The notes below the pieces were generated by a model. That model had not been told where the DNA came from and did not search any database. It was given only the letters and a program-made list of their open reading frames with translations. This document shows positions 7,500 through 15,912 of a DNA stretch of 36,448 nt, in pieces; the first letter of the stretch is position 1; every line of letters begins with the position of its first letter. The stretch comes from JACMRI01 sp043778625 (GTDB lineage: Bacteria > Bacteroidota > Bacteroidia > UBA4408), in contig JAYWFU010000005.1 of the NCBI GenBank assembly GCA_043778625.1, positions 1 through 36,448 on the forward strand. Reading direction: 5' to 3'. The translations under genes and the position numbers were made by a program.

Positions 7500-8657
7500 T
7501 TATAGTAGTTTAAGTAATTGATTACTCCACTCTTCTAATAAATTATCTCGATATTTGCTCAGCGTACCATTTTCGTCTATGAATATATCAGTTATTTTGC
7601 TAAACTGTTCGTTTTGCGAGAGTTCTTTTTCAAAATAAAACAATATTGTTTTATCTTTTAAGTTTGGCATTTCTTTTACTCCAACCCTTATTCCATTAAT
7701 TATATGGTCGCTGTGTGTTTCAATCACTATTTGAATATCGTTTTGAGCAACTAAGGCTATTAATTTACCCAACTCTGCTTGCCCTCTCGGATGAATATGG
7801 CTCTCTGGGTTTTCAATTATTAATAATTGTCCTTTTTTTGCTGCTAACAATGCTGTTATTACGTGTAACCCATATGATATTCCAAAACCTACATTAACAG
7901 GTGTAAAGGCATTTGTTTTACCTAAATTAGGTTGATTAAATTCATATTCTAATTTAACTTGATCACCAGAAATAGATGTTGTTTTTATATTTACACCTGG
8001 GGATATTTCTCCCAGCCAAAGGTTTACTTGGCTTTTTAATGAAATGTCTTTTTTTGTTTCTTGTCCAAATTCGTTTTGAATTAAAAATGTATTTGTATTT
8101 TTGTGTGCGCAATTTTCAAATTCAATATTTTCGCCTCCTCTAGAATCTAAGTAATGAACGGTATATTCTCCGTTTTTACCTATATTGTTTTTATTAACTA
8201 TACTATGGCTACTCTTATTATGAATTGTTTTAGGTTCTATTCTATTTGCTTCTAAATACTGAAACCCCTTGCTAAAAAGACTTTCTTCATTATTTTTCCC
8301 CAAGTAATTAGTAGATGCTACAGTTTGTTCATTATCTTGCGTAAATACATCACTATCAGCCTCGTACTTAAAGTACATTGAGTACGAGTTATTGTCAATG
8401 AAAGAAAATTGAATGAATAAATCATTTTTTGTAAATTGATAAAGTACATCTTTAATTGTACCTAATGAAACTTCACTACCATTTAATCGTAAATAACCAT
8501 CCGAAAGACAATCAGAAGATTGTCGTAATAATAATAACGATTGAATAAACGAAGACTTTCCTTGCCCATTTAAACCAAGCAAAACATTTAAATTACGGAG
8601 TTCAAATTTTTTTTTCTTAATTGACTTAAAATTATGTAATTCTAATATTTTAATCAT
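7500..8657 (-). CDS. AAA-family ATPase, DUF3696-type
   Basis: A 385-residue ABC/SMC-like ATPase of the compact AAA_15/DUF3696 group. It opens with MIKILELHNFKSIKKKKFEL, the RecF/Old-like start. It has Walker A GLNGQGKS (28-35), a signature-like NVGFGISYGLHVI (255-267), Walker B LLIIENPESHIHPRGQ (278-293) and the IETHSDH switch-His motif (312-318). The tail TDIFIDENGTLSKYRDN resembles the DUF3696 end. Its ATG overlaps the DUF262 stop by 8 nt (ATGATTAA), indicating translational coupling. Related ATPases pair with nucleases or toxins in defence systems (Old/Gabija, PARIS), which makes a sensor or switch role plausible. The ATPase call is firm and the role is inferred. Confidence 0.88.
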   Translation of the reverse strand: MIKILELHNFKSIKKKKFELRNLNVLLGLNGQGKSSFIQSLLLLRQSSDCLSDGYLRLNGSEVSLGTIKDVLYQFTKNDLFIQFSFIDNNSYSMYFKYEADSDVFTQDNEQTVASTNYLGKNNEESLFSKGFQYLEANRIEPKTIHNKSSHSIVNKNNIGKNGEYTVHYLDSRGGENIEFENCAHKNTNTFLIQNEFGQETKKDISLKSQVNLWLGEISPGVNIKTTSISGDQVKLEYEFNQPNLGKTNAFTPVNVGFGISYGLHVITALLAAKKGQLLIIENPESHIHPRGQAELGKLIALVAQNDIQIVIETHSDHIINGIRVGVKEMPNLKDKTILFYFEKELSQNEQFSKITDIFIDENGTLSKYRDNLLEEWSNQLLKLL

Positions 8658-9807
8658 TTTGCTCAGTTATTGTGTTTTTAATTAAATTTTGGATTGCTTC
8701 GTGACGATATATAGTGCGTTTCTTATCGCCTGTTGAGCTAGTAACAGACTGTACAAAATCGTTGTTATTAGCAAACATATTATCAAATTGAATTTTAAAT
8801 TTAGCTTTATTTTCAAGTAATAAATTACTACTTTCTTTTGTTAGAATTGCTATTTGAGTAGATAATGAATCAAATATAGCCTTATTTATTGGTAATTTTC
8901 TCCCGTTTAGACTCGGCTTCCTAAAACAATCGTTGCCAAATATTTTATGAGCAATGTTCATTGCTCTATCAAAATCAGTTATAATTTGATCTAATTCTAA
9001 TTCGGTTTTATCATAAAGTTTAGCCATTGCATTACTCATGTAGGTATCTAAGTCTTGTCCAAAATCTTTACTACCGTAATTACTAACTCCTAACAAATAG
9101 TAACTTAAAAATCTATTTGCAAAATCTCTATCTAACATACGATTAGGGCTAATTTTATTATTGGTAGCTTGCAAAAAAGAATCTAACTTTGATAATTTAT
9201 CAATAAATTTAGCTGGTATTCCTTGAAACAAAGCATGACGAATTTCTTGGGCTTCCAATACTAATCCTCCTGTATTTATACGTTTAAAAATGTTAAATTT
9301 AACGTCTGTAGGTGTTCCTGGCATTATTTTATAAATTACCACTTGCGCCTCTTCAATTATACGCTGTAAGTCAACACCTATATCATTCCATGATTTTCCA
9401 TTAAGAGTAGATAAAAATTCAAGATTACAAAGTATTAATTTTTTATTAGAGTCTGCTTCAACACAAAAATTTCTAATACTACTTAGTCTTTGTAATCCGT
9501 CAACAACTAACCAGTTGTTATCATCGGTAGCATCAAAAAAGAAAGCAGGTAAAGGAAAACGAATTAATATAGATTCGATTAAACGACTTTGCTTTGTTTT
9601 ATCCCACAAATCGTCTTTCCGTTGAAAATAAGTAGTGGTATCCATTTGTATACTTTTTCTTTCAATCCTTTTTATTAGAGTATCTAAAGAGGGAGTTTTA
9701 GTTTCAATATTTATTTTTGTAGGGTCAAAAGGCTTCTCCATGAATGATAAAGATTCGTCTGTGTACTCACTCTCTATCTCTTCATTTTTATTTTGCATTA
9801 TCGGCAT
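8650..9807 (-). CDS. DUF262 (ParB/Srx-like) domain protein
   Basis: A 385-residue protein and first gene of the cassette. The DUF262 core is clear: YFQRKDDLWDKTKQSRLIES (60-79), RFPLPAFFF (83-91), the nucleotide-handling motif VVDGLQRLSSI (101-111), then FKRINTGG and EAQEIRHALFQG. DUF262 is the NTP-hydrolysing regulatory half of GmrSD, BrxU and SspE anti-phage proteins. Here the motif is DGLQR rather than DGQQR, and there is no C-terminal DUF1524/HNH nuclease half. The residues after about 300 form a helical tail of unknown kind. Met4 (9798) is an alternative start. The gene begins 44 nt after the symporter stop, and no -7 box was found there. Confidence 0.85.
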   Translation of the reverse strand: MPIMQNKNEEIESEYTDESLSFMEKPFDPTKINIETKTPSLDTLIKRIERKSIQMDTTTYFQRKDDLWDKTKQSRLIESILIRFPLPAFFFDATDDNNWLVVDGLQRLSSIRNFCVEADSNKKLILCNLEFLSTLNGKSWNDIGVDLQRIIEEAQVVIYKIMPGTPTDVKFNIFKRINTGGLVLEAQEIRHALFQGIPAKFIDKLSKLDSFLQATNNKISPNRMLDRDFANRFLSYYLLGVSNYGSKDFGQDLDTYMSNAMAKLYDKTELELDQIITDFDRAMNIAHKIFGNDCFRKPSLNGRKLPINKAIFDSLSTQIAILTKESSNLLLENKAKFKIQFDNMFANNNDFVQSVTSSTGDKKRTIYRHEAIQNLIKNTITEQND

Positions 9808-9851
9808 TGGTAATTATTTTTAAATTTTCACTACTAATATTTATCTAATAT

Positions 9852-11201
9852 TTAAACAGCTTCGCCATCCGTTCTAAACTCTCCTTCCCATTTAGCCACT
9901 ACTATTGATGCTAGGCAGTTGCCTGTAACATTAACGGCGGTGCGTGCCATATCCATAAGGGTATCAATGCCTAGTATAATATATACTGGCCATTCGGGCA
10001 AGTTAAACGAGGCCATAGTACCCAACAATATTACTAACGAGGCACGTGGCACGCCTGCTACGCCTTTACTGGTAAGCATTAGCGTAAATACTATTAATAA
10101 TTGTTGGCCAAACGATAAGTCGATACCTGCCGCTTGCGCCACAAATACTGATGCTAAGGCTAAGTACAGCGTAGTACCATCTAAATTAAAACTATAACCC
10201 GTAGGTAGTACAAACGATACCACCTTGCGTGATACGCCAAACTCCACCATACGCTCCATAGCTAGTGGTAGTGCGGCCTCGCTACTGGCGGTGGCAAAGG
10301 CTATGCTAAATGGTTCGCGTACCGCTTGCCAAAAATCAAGTACTTTAATTTTTAATAGCAATAATATTGGTATAAACACCAGTACTATCAAGGCTATTAG
10401 CGCTAGGTATAACGTACCTAATAGTTGTAAGAGATTGCCTAGTACATCAATTCCCATTTTAGAAATAGTATAGGCAATAGCCCCAAACACCCCAACAGGA
10501 GCGGCGTACATAACTACGTTGGTAAATTTAAACATGGCTTCCGACACGCTTTCCATAAAGTTAAGTAACGGTTTTTTCTTCTCGGCACTTACCATTGCCA
10601 AGCCAATACCTAACAATACGCTAAACACTACTATTTGTAGTATTTGTCCGTCAGCTACTGATTTTGCTATATTCTCAGGAAATATATGTAATATAATATC
10701 CGTAGCACTTTGCTTGCCTACCTTAGGTATTTCGCCTTGTACTATGTCAGTGTTTTTAAGCCCTACACCTGCTTTGCTTAGGTTAATGGCGGTAAGCCCT
10801 ATTATTAGGGCAAGAGTGGTAACGACTTCAAAATAAATAATGGCCTTGAGCCCCATGCGCCCCACTTGCTTAATATCCGAATGCCCTGCAATGCCCACCA
10901 CTAGCGTAGATATAAGTAAGGGTGCAATGATGCATTTAATAAGTTTAAGAAAAATATCGCTCAGTATTTTCAAATTCAAACCAATGTCTTTAAAATCATA
11001 GCCAAACACAGCACCTGCAATTAAGGCAGCAAATATCCACCACGTTAGGTTTTTGCTTGTATAGGCATGCGCTACAATGCTTGCTACGCCTATCCAGCGG
11101 AGTGTTATGCTTAGGGTATCGTTGCCTGCATTAAGTAAATGTAACAGTTGCATTACACCAAAACTTAGTGCGGTAATTAGTAAGAATTTGTATTTAGTCA
11201 T
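9852..11201 (-). CDS. Glutamate/dicarboxylate:cation symporter (DAACS family)
   Basis: A 449-residue inner-membrane transporter with about eight hydrophobic segments and two re-entrant hairpins. Family signatures are present: TASSEAALP (304-312, HP1 serine-rich tip), FNLDGTTLY (338-346), SKGVAGVPRASL (378-389, HP2) and GIDTLMDMARTAVNVTGN (411-428). Asp413, Asp417 and Arg420 align with GltPh Asp390, Asp394 and Arg397; the Arg favours acidic substrates such as glutamate, aspartate or C4-dicarboxylates, taken up with Na+ or H+. It begins 21 nt after the ABC exporter stop, so it is probably in the same transcript. The N-terminus has two extra hydrophobic stretches before the usual first helix. 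Confidence 0.92.
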   Translation of the reverse strand: MTKYKFLLITALSFGVMQLLHLLNAGNDTLSITLRWIGVASIVAHAYTSKNLTWWIFAALIAGAVFGYDFKDIGLNLKILSDIFLKLIKCIIAPLLISTLVVGIAGHSDIKQVGRMGLKAIIYFEVVTTLALIIGLTAINLSKAGVGLKNTDIVQGEIPKVGKQSATDIILHIFPENIAKSVADGQILQIVVFSVLLGIGLAMVSAEKKKPLLNFMESVSEAMFKFTNVVMYAAPVGVFGAIAYTISKMGIDVLGNLLQLLGTLYLALIALIVLVFIPILLLLKIKVLDFWQAVREPFSIAFATASSEAALPLAMERMVEFGVSRKVVSFVLPTGYSFNLDGTTLYLALASVFVAQAAGIDLSFGQQLLIVFTLMLTSKGVAGVPRASLVILLGTMASFNLPEWPVYIILGIDTLMDMARTAVNVTGNCLASIVVAKWEGEFRTDGEAV

Positions 11202-11222
11202 AATTGTGGTGTGGTTTACTAA

Positions 11223-13007
11223 TTAATTTTCTCTGCCCTGCAACACGCTTAAATGCTTGTAAAAACCATTGTCAATTTGCATTAGTTCTAAGTGTGTACC
11301 TTGCTCTACTACTTGTCCTTTGTCTAGTACAATAATTTTATCGGCTTCGCGAATGGTAGATAATCGGTGGGCTATAATTATTGATGTACGTCCTTTCATT
11401 AGTTCATCTAAGGCAGCTTGCACCACACGTTCCGACTCACTATCTAGGGCCGATGTGGCTTCGTCTAACAATAATATACGAGGGTCTTTGAGCAATGCAC
11501 GTGCTATGGCTATGCGTTGGCGTTGGCCACCGCTTAGTTTTACGCCACGCTCGCCTACTATGGTGGCTAGACCTTCAGTAAATGTTTGTATAAACTCCCA
11601 AGCATTGGCACGTTGTGCGGCTTGTGTTATTTCAAAATCGTTGGCGTTGGGTTTACCATACGCAATGTTTTCGCGTATAGTACCGCCAAATAATAGTACG
11701 TCTTGCGGTACTATGGCCATGTTGTTGCGCAGGGCGTGCAAGTCGTAGGTGGTGCTTTCATTACCATCAATTAATAATTGCCCTGCGTTTAAATTATAAA
11801 AACGTAATAGTAATTGCGCAATGGTAGATTTGCCCGCACCGCTACTGCCCACAATAGCTATACGTTCGCCCGCTTTGGCTTTAAAAGATAAGTTGTTAAG
11901 CACTTGTAATTCGGGGCGTGAAGGATAGGTAAATTGTGCGTTTTTAAATTCAACATCACCGTTAATAGTAATCGTAGGCGCATCAAAATTAAGTTCTTCT
12001 ACGGTTTCGTCCAATATTTCAAACACCCGCTCCGATGCTCCTGCCGTTTTTTGAATAGTGGCATACAACTCCGCAATACCGCCAAACGCGGCACCAACAA
12101 AGGTACTGTACAATAAAAATGAAAGTAGTTCGCCCACTGATATTTCTTTATTAATGGCTAACACCACACCGTACCAAAGCACTACTACTATGGAACCAAA
12201 CAAACAAAATATAATAAAACTAGCAAAGTAACCACGGTACTTTCCGCCATTAATAGCCGTTTTGGCTATGTTGAGTACTGAAGTTTGATAGCGATTAATT
12301 TCAAACAATTCGTTAGCAAACGATTTTACATTAGATATTGCCTGCAAGGTTTCCTCTACAATGGTATTGCTTTCGGCTACTTGGTCTTGCACAAGGCGCG
12401 AGTTTTTACGAATAAATCGTCCAAAGATAACCGCTGCAACTGCCACCAATGGTACAATACACAGCATTAACAACGTGAGCTTTAACGATATGTACGATAG
12501 GAATATTATGCCACCAATAATTAATATTACTTGGCGCAAAAACTCGGCAATAGTAGTAGTGAGAGTTTCTTGTATTTGCGAAATATCGTTGCTAATACGG
12601 CTGTTAATTTCGCCCACACGATTTTGAGTAAAAAACGTAATGGGCAACTTAACTATGTGTGTGTACATTGCCAAACGTAGGTTAGCAAGGGTATGCTCCG
12701 TATAATTTACAAATAAAAATATTCGCAGAAAGCTAAATACCGCTTGTAATATTAATACTCCGCCCAAAAACAGCATAATGTTATTAGCCGCGGGTAGGTT
12801 ATTGTTTTTAGCGCAATCTACCAATTCGCCCATGTATTTAGGGAACAGTAAAGCCGTAGCTCCTGTAAAACCAAGGAATACAAGGCCTAGGTAAAATTTC
12901 CATTTATGATTGCCTGCATAATTAAATATGCGAGCGAATAATTTTATATTGTTTTTGTTGAGCTTTACTTTTGGTAAATCGTTGTCGTTGCCGCCGTGTC
13001 GTGCCAT
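11223..13007 (-). CDS. ABC exporter, MsbA-like fused permease/ATPase
   Basis: A 594-residue half-transporter. The N-terminal membrane domain (about 30-325) has six hydrophobic segments. The nucleotide-binding domain contains Walker A GSSGAGKST (387-395), Q-loop VPQDV, signature LSGGQRQR (491-498), Walker B ILLLDEATSALD (511-522) and switch His547 in IIAHRLST. It works as a homodimer that exports lipids or hydrophobic compounds; MsbA-type lipid A/phospholipid flipping and multidrug export are both possible and cannot be told apart here. It lies 46 nt after fbp and 21 nt before the symporter, all on the minus strand. Confidence 0.93.
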   Translation of the reverse strand: MARHGGNDNDLPKVKLNKNNIKLFARIFNYAGNHKWKFYLGLVFLGFTGATALLFPKYMGELVDCAKNNNLPAANNIMLFLGGVLILQAVFSFLRIFLFVNYTEHTLANLRLAMYTHIVKLPITFFTQNRVGEINSRISNDISQIQETLTTTIAEFLRQVILIIGGIIFLSYISLKLTLLMLCIVPLVAVAAVIFGRFIRKNSRLVQDQVAESNTIVEETLQAISNVKSFANELFEINRYQTSVLNIAKTAINGGKYRGYFASFIIFCLFGSIVVVLWYGVVLAINKEISVGELLSFLLYSTFVGAAFGGIAELYATIQKTAGASERVFEILDETVEELNFDAPTITINGDVEFKNAQFTYPSRPELQVLNNLSFKAKAGERIAIVGSSGAGKSTIAQLLLRFYNLNAGQLLIDGNESTTYDLHALRNNMAIVPQDVLLFGGTIRENIAYGKPNANDFEITQAAQRANAWEFIQTFTEGLATIVGERGVKLSGGQRQRIAIARALLKDPRILLLDEATSALDSESERVVQAALDELMKGRTSIIIAHRLSTIREADKIIVLDKGQVVEQGTHLELMQIDNGFYKHLSVLQGREN

Positions 13008-13053
13008 GTGGGGTGTTTAATGAAAAAAAAAAACTTTATATTGTTAAAATATC

Positions 13054-14061
13054 TTACACCATATACCCCATAGCTTTATCCACCATGTTTTTAGAGCCAA
13101 TAAATAATGTAGTACGTTGATGAATGTTGTTAGGTTGCATATCTAATATGCGCTCCGTGCCAGTAGTTGCAATACCTCCAGCTTGTTCGGCTATTAGCGC
13201 CATAGGGTTACATTCGTACAGCAAACGTAGTTTTCCGTTAGGGGCTTTAATAGTGGGCGGATAAATAAATATACCTCCTTTGAGCATATTACGATGAAAG
13301 TCCGCCACTAACGAACCTATGTAACGTAGGCTATAAGGGCGATTGGTAGTGCTATCGTCCTCTTGTGCATAACGTACATATTCTTTTACCCCTTCAGGAA
13401 AATGTACAAAATTACCTTGATTTAAGGAATATATAGCGCCATCATTAGGTATTTTAATATCAGGGTGTGATAGGCAAAATTCGCCTATTGATGGGTCTAA
13501 CGTAAATCCGTTAACGCCACGACCTGTAGTATATACCAACATAGTAGAACTACCGTAAATAACATAACCTGCCGCTATTTGTTCGGTACCTTTTTGCAAA
13601 AAATCCTCTTCGTTAGCGGGTGTACCCACTTCACTAATACGGCGATAAATACTAAATATTGTACCTATGGATACATTTACATCAATGTTGCTTGAGCCGT
13701 CTAATGGGTCCATGCACACTACATATTTAGCGTTGGTGGATACCGAATTATTAATATGAATAATTTTTTCATCTTCCTCACTTACAATAGCAGCGCACTC
13801 TCCGCCCGATGCCAATGCGGCTATAAACTGGTCGTTGGCAAATACATCTAACTTTTTTTGTTGTTCGCCTTGCACATTGCTTGCGCCTGCTTCGCCTAGT
13901 ATATCTACTAAGCCCGCTTTATTAACCTCACGGTGCACAATTTTGGTAGCAATGCCTATGTCGCGCAACAGGCGTGATAACTCGCCTTTAGCATACGGAA
14001 AATCCGATTGTCGTTCGATAATAAATTGGCCTAGCGTGCGTACTCCTTTAGTTATATTCAT
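13054..14061 (-). CDS. fbp: Fructose-1,6-bisphosphatase, class I
   Basis: A 335-residue cytosolic enzyme of gluconeogenesis that hydrolyses fructose 1,6-bisphosphate to fructose 6-phosphate. Signature features are the SEEDE metal-ligand loop (94-98), CMDPLDGSSNIDVNVSIGT (116-134) and the substrate-site region RYIGSLVADFHR. The length is typical. It is the first gene of the long minus-strand run. A well-spaced -33/-7 promoter (14092-14121) lies just upstream and overlaps the start codon of the divergent thioesterase gene. Confidence 0.97.
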   Translation of the reverse strand: MNITKGVRTLGQFIIERQSDFPYAKGELSRLLRDIGIATKIVHREVNKAGLVDILGEAGASNVQGEQQKKLDVFANDQFIAALASGGECAAIVSEEDEKIIHINNSVSTNAKYVVCMDPLDGSSNIDVNVSIGTIFSIYRRISEVGTPANEEDFLQKGTEQIAAGYVIYGSSTMLVYTTGRGVNGFTLDPSIGEFCLSHPDIKIPNDGAIYSLNQGNFVHFPEGVKEYVRYAQEDDSTTNRPYSLRYIGSLVADFHRNMLKGGIFIYPPTIKAPNGKLRLLYECNPMALIAEQAGGIATTGTERILDMQPNNIHQRTTLFIGSKNMVDKAMGYMV

Positions 14062-14091
14062 GGTTTGAAATTTTTAATTAAATTTACACTA

Positions 14092-14121
14092 CAAATATAT
14101 CATAATCATATGCACTATCAA
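14092..14121 (-). promoter_or_regulatory. Bacteroidota-type promoter for fbp
   Basis: Read on the minus strand, TTG (14121-14119) is followed by 19 nt and TATATTTG (14099-14092), matching the Bacteroidota TTG / TAnnTTTG promoter form. The -7 box lies about 30 nt upstream of the fbp ATG. The element straddles the start codon of the divergent thioesterase (14110), so RNA polymerase bound here would compete with expression of that gene. Confidence 0.65.
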
Positions 14122-14541
14122 TATTCTTTTGCACCTCGTTGGTCGGATTTAGACCCAAATATTCACATGCGCCACAGTGCTTACTACGACTATGGTGCGC
14201 AGGCTCGTATTAATATTTTAAATGAAAACGGCTTTGCACTTAATAAGCTACAACAAGAGGGGTATTTACCTATTTTGTTTAGAGAAGAAGCTCGCTTTTT
14301 GCGTGAAATACGAGGTACTGATACCTTTGTACTTACGAGCAAAATTATTGGTTGTAGTGTAGATTTTAGAAAATGGAGTTTTGAACACACATTTACTAAA
14401 CCCAATGGCGACGTGGCCTGCATAATAGTAGCCGAGGGTGCTTGGATAAGTATGAAAGACCGTAAGGTAGTAGCACCAAGTGAAGGATTACAAAAAGTAT
14501 TTGCTAGTATTGAAAAAGGAGAGGGGTTTATTGAGTTATAG
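14110..14541 (+). CDS. Acyl-CoA thioesterase, hotdog fold (4HBT family)
   Basis: A 143-residue hotdog-fold protein. The opening YSFAPRWSDLDPNIHMRHSAYYDY carries the 4HBT active-site pattern (Asp followed by N-x-HM-x-H near the start of the long helix), as in YbgC/FadM-type enzymes that hydrolyse acyl-CoA or acyl-ACP. I start at ATG 14110, because the 15 codons upstream (MKFLIKFTLQIY) are unlike the family and overlap the fbp control region. The natural substrate cannot be read from the sequence. It diverges from fbp and is followed after 17 nt by the small zinc-ribbon gene. Confidence 0.85.
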   Translation: MHYQYSFAPRWSDLDPNIHMRHSAYYDYGAQARINILNENGFALNKLQQEGYLPILFREEARFLREIRGTDTFVLTSKIIGCSVDFRKWSFEHTFTKPNGDVACIIVAEGAWISMKDRKVVAPSEGLQKVFASIEKGEGFIEL

Positions 14542-14558
14542 TTGGTAAGTAGTAAAAA

Positions 14559-15044
14559 ATGTTTTGGAATAAAAAATATAATTGCTGTAGATTCTGCGGT
14601 GGAACTGATTGGAAACACAAAGGAAGTGGTTATTGCATAAAATGTAGTCCATTAATTTTAATTAAGGAAAAATTGAGTGAGTGGACATTTGAAAGTAAAG
14701 AATTCATAACACCTATTACTAAAACGATTACTCAAGCAGATATTGATCGACTTCCTTTGACTGAATTCCCCATAAAAAGACGAGAATTAAATGCACAGAT
14801 TGATGCTCGATTAGCACTTTTAAAATCTTATAATCAGAAGACAAGTATAGAGCCTATAGTAATTGAGCAATATTTACAAAGAATCTCCGAAATTACAAAT
14901 AACATAAATAAGGTAAATAATATAAATGTATTCCATGGTAATGCACAATTTTACGCTAAATTTAACGACGAACAGCTTTCAGTTATTTTAAAAGATTTAG
15001 CTCTTATTTTAATAAATAGAAGATTTAGATTAATTGCTTTTTGA
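14559..15044 (+). CDS. Small zinc-ribbon protein of unknown function
   Basis: A 161-residue protein that I do not recognise. The first 30 residues form a zinc ribbon with Cys10-x2-Cys13 (CRFC) and Cys26-x2-Cys29 (CIKC), separated by GGTDWKHKGSGY. The rest is hydrophilic and mostly helical, with an Asn-rich middle (ITNNINKVNNINVF) and no membrane segment. It lies 17 nt after the thioesterase stop, so it is probably co-transcribed. Its codon use is more AT-rich than that of the thioesterase, which may indicate later acquisition. A nucleic-acid- or protein-binding role is possible, but nothing in the sequence decides it. Confidence 0.65.
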   Translation: MFWNKKYNCCRFCGGTDWKHKGSGYCIKCSPLILIKEKLSEWTFESKEFITPITKTITQADIDRLPLTEFPIKRRELNAQIDARLALLKSYNQKTSIEPIVIEQYLQRISEITNNINKVNNINVFHGNAQFYAKFNDEQLSVILKDLALILINRRFRLIAF

Positions 15045-15120
15045 AAATTATTTTGAAAACTCATTATTAATGAAGAACAATGTATTGTTAAAATTAAACA
15101 ATCAAATAGCACCTCAATAA

Positions 15121-15759
15121 ATGCCGTTCAAAAAAATAATAATCTTAACTACCCTTTGTTTACTTACTATTGCGTTGTTTACTTATTGGGCAAACACGTC
15201 TATTATTAATCAAAGCAAACCTTTTGTAACTTATGATATTACCAAGCTACCTACTACTAAAGTAGGCTTATTGTTAGGGACTACTAAAACATTAAAAAAT
15301 GGTACTGACAACGAGTTTTTCTTTAACAGAATAGATGCAACTGTAGCTTTATTTAAAAGCGGAAAAATAAAGTACGTGATAGTGAGTGGCGACAATGGCA
15401 ACAAAAACTATAACGAGCCTGAGGATATGCAACTAGAACTAATAAAAAAGGGTATACCCGATAGTGCTATATACCTTGACTTTGCAGGCTTTAGAACATT
15501 AGACTCCGTAGTACGGGCACTTAAAATTTTTGGACAAAAAAAAATTATTATCATCTCCCAACAATTTCATAACGAGCGTGCGGTATTTATTGGGCGTAAA
15601 TTTGGTATTGATGCCTATGGTTATAATGCTAAGGAAGTAAGAGCTTCGTTTGGATTTAAAACAAAAGTGAGAGAGGTGTTTGCCCGTAACAAAGTATATA
15701 TTGATTTGTTATTAAACACATCGCCAAAGTTTTTGGGAGATAGTATTGCTATTAAATAG
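15121..15759 (+). CDS. SanA/YdcF-like DUF218 membrane-anchored protein
   Basis: A 212-residue protein with one N-terminal membrane segment (about 5-25) and a periplasmic DUF218 domain. The sequence KVGLLLGTTKTLKNGT, FFFNRIDATVALFKSGKIKY, VIVSGDNG, EPEDMQ and IIIISQQFHNERAVFI follows the SanA branch (vancomycin high-temperature exclusion protein). In enterobacteria SanA affects envelope barrier function, but its biochemical activity is unresolved. It stands on its own, 76 nt after the zinc-ribbon gene, and converges on parC. Confidence 0.85.
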   Translation: MPFKKIIILTTLCLLTIALFTYWANTSIINQSKPFVTYDITKLPTTKVGLLLGTTKTLKNGTDNEFFFNRIDATVALFKSGKIKYVIVSGDNGNKNYNEPEDMQLELIKKGIPDSAIYLDFAGFRTLDSVVRALKIFGQKKIIIISQQFHNERAVFIGRKFGIDAYGYNAKEVRASFGFKTKVREVFARNKVYIDLLLNTSPKFLGDSIAIK

Positions 15760-15912
15760 TTGTTTCAAATTATTATTATTTTGTAAAGCAAAAAATCCCG
15801 GCAAGCTCTAGCGTTAGATAACTGAGTAGTTAGTATACACGACCTAGCAGTTAGTATTTCCTAAAAATCCGACAACTAATAAAAGTTTTCCTTAAAGTAA
15901 TATACTTGGCCA

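Noticed and set aside
15760..15912. Possible RNA or repeat element between sanA-like gene and parC
   Set aside because: Only a short imperfect direct repeat (AGTTAGTAT twice) is present, with no stable hairpin or T run that would support a terminator or RNA gene.
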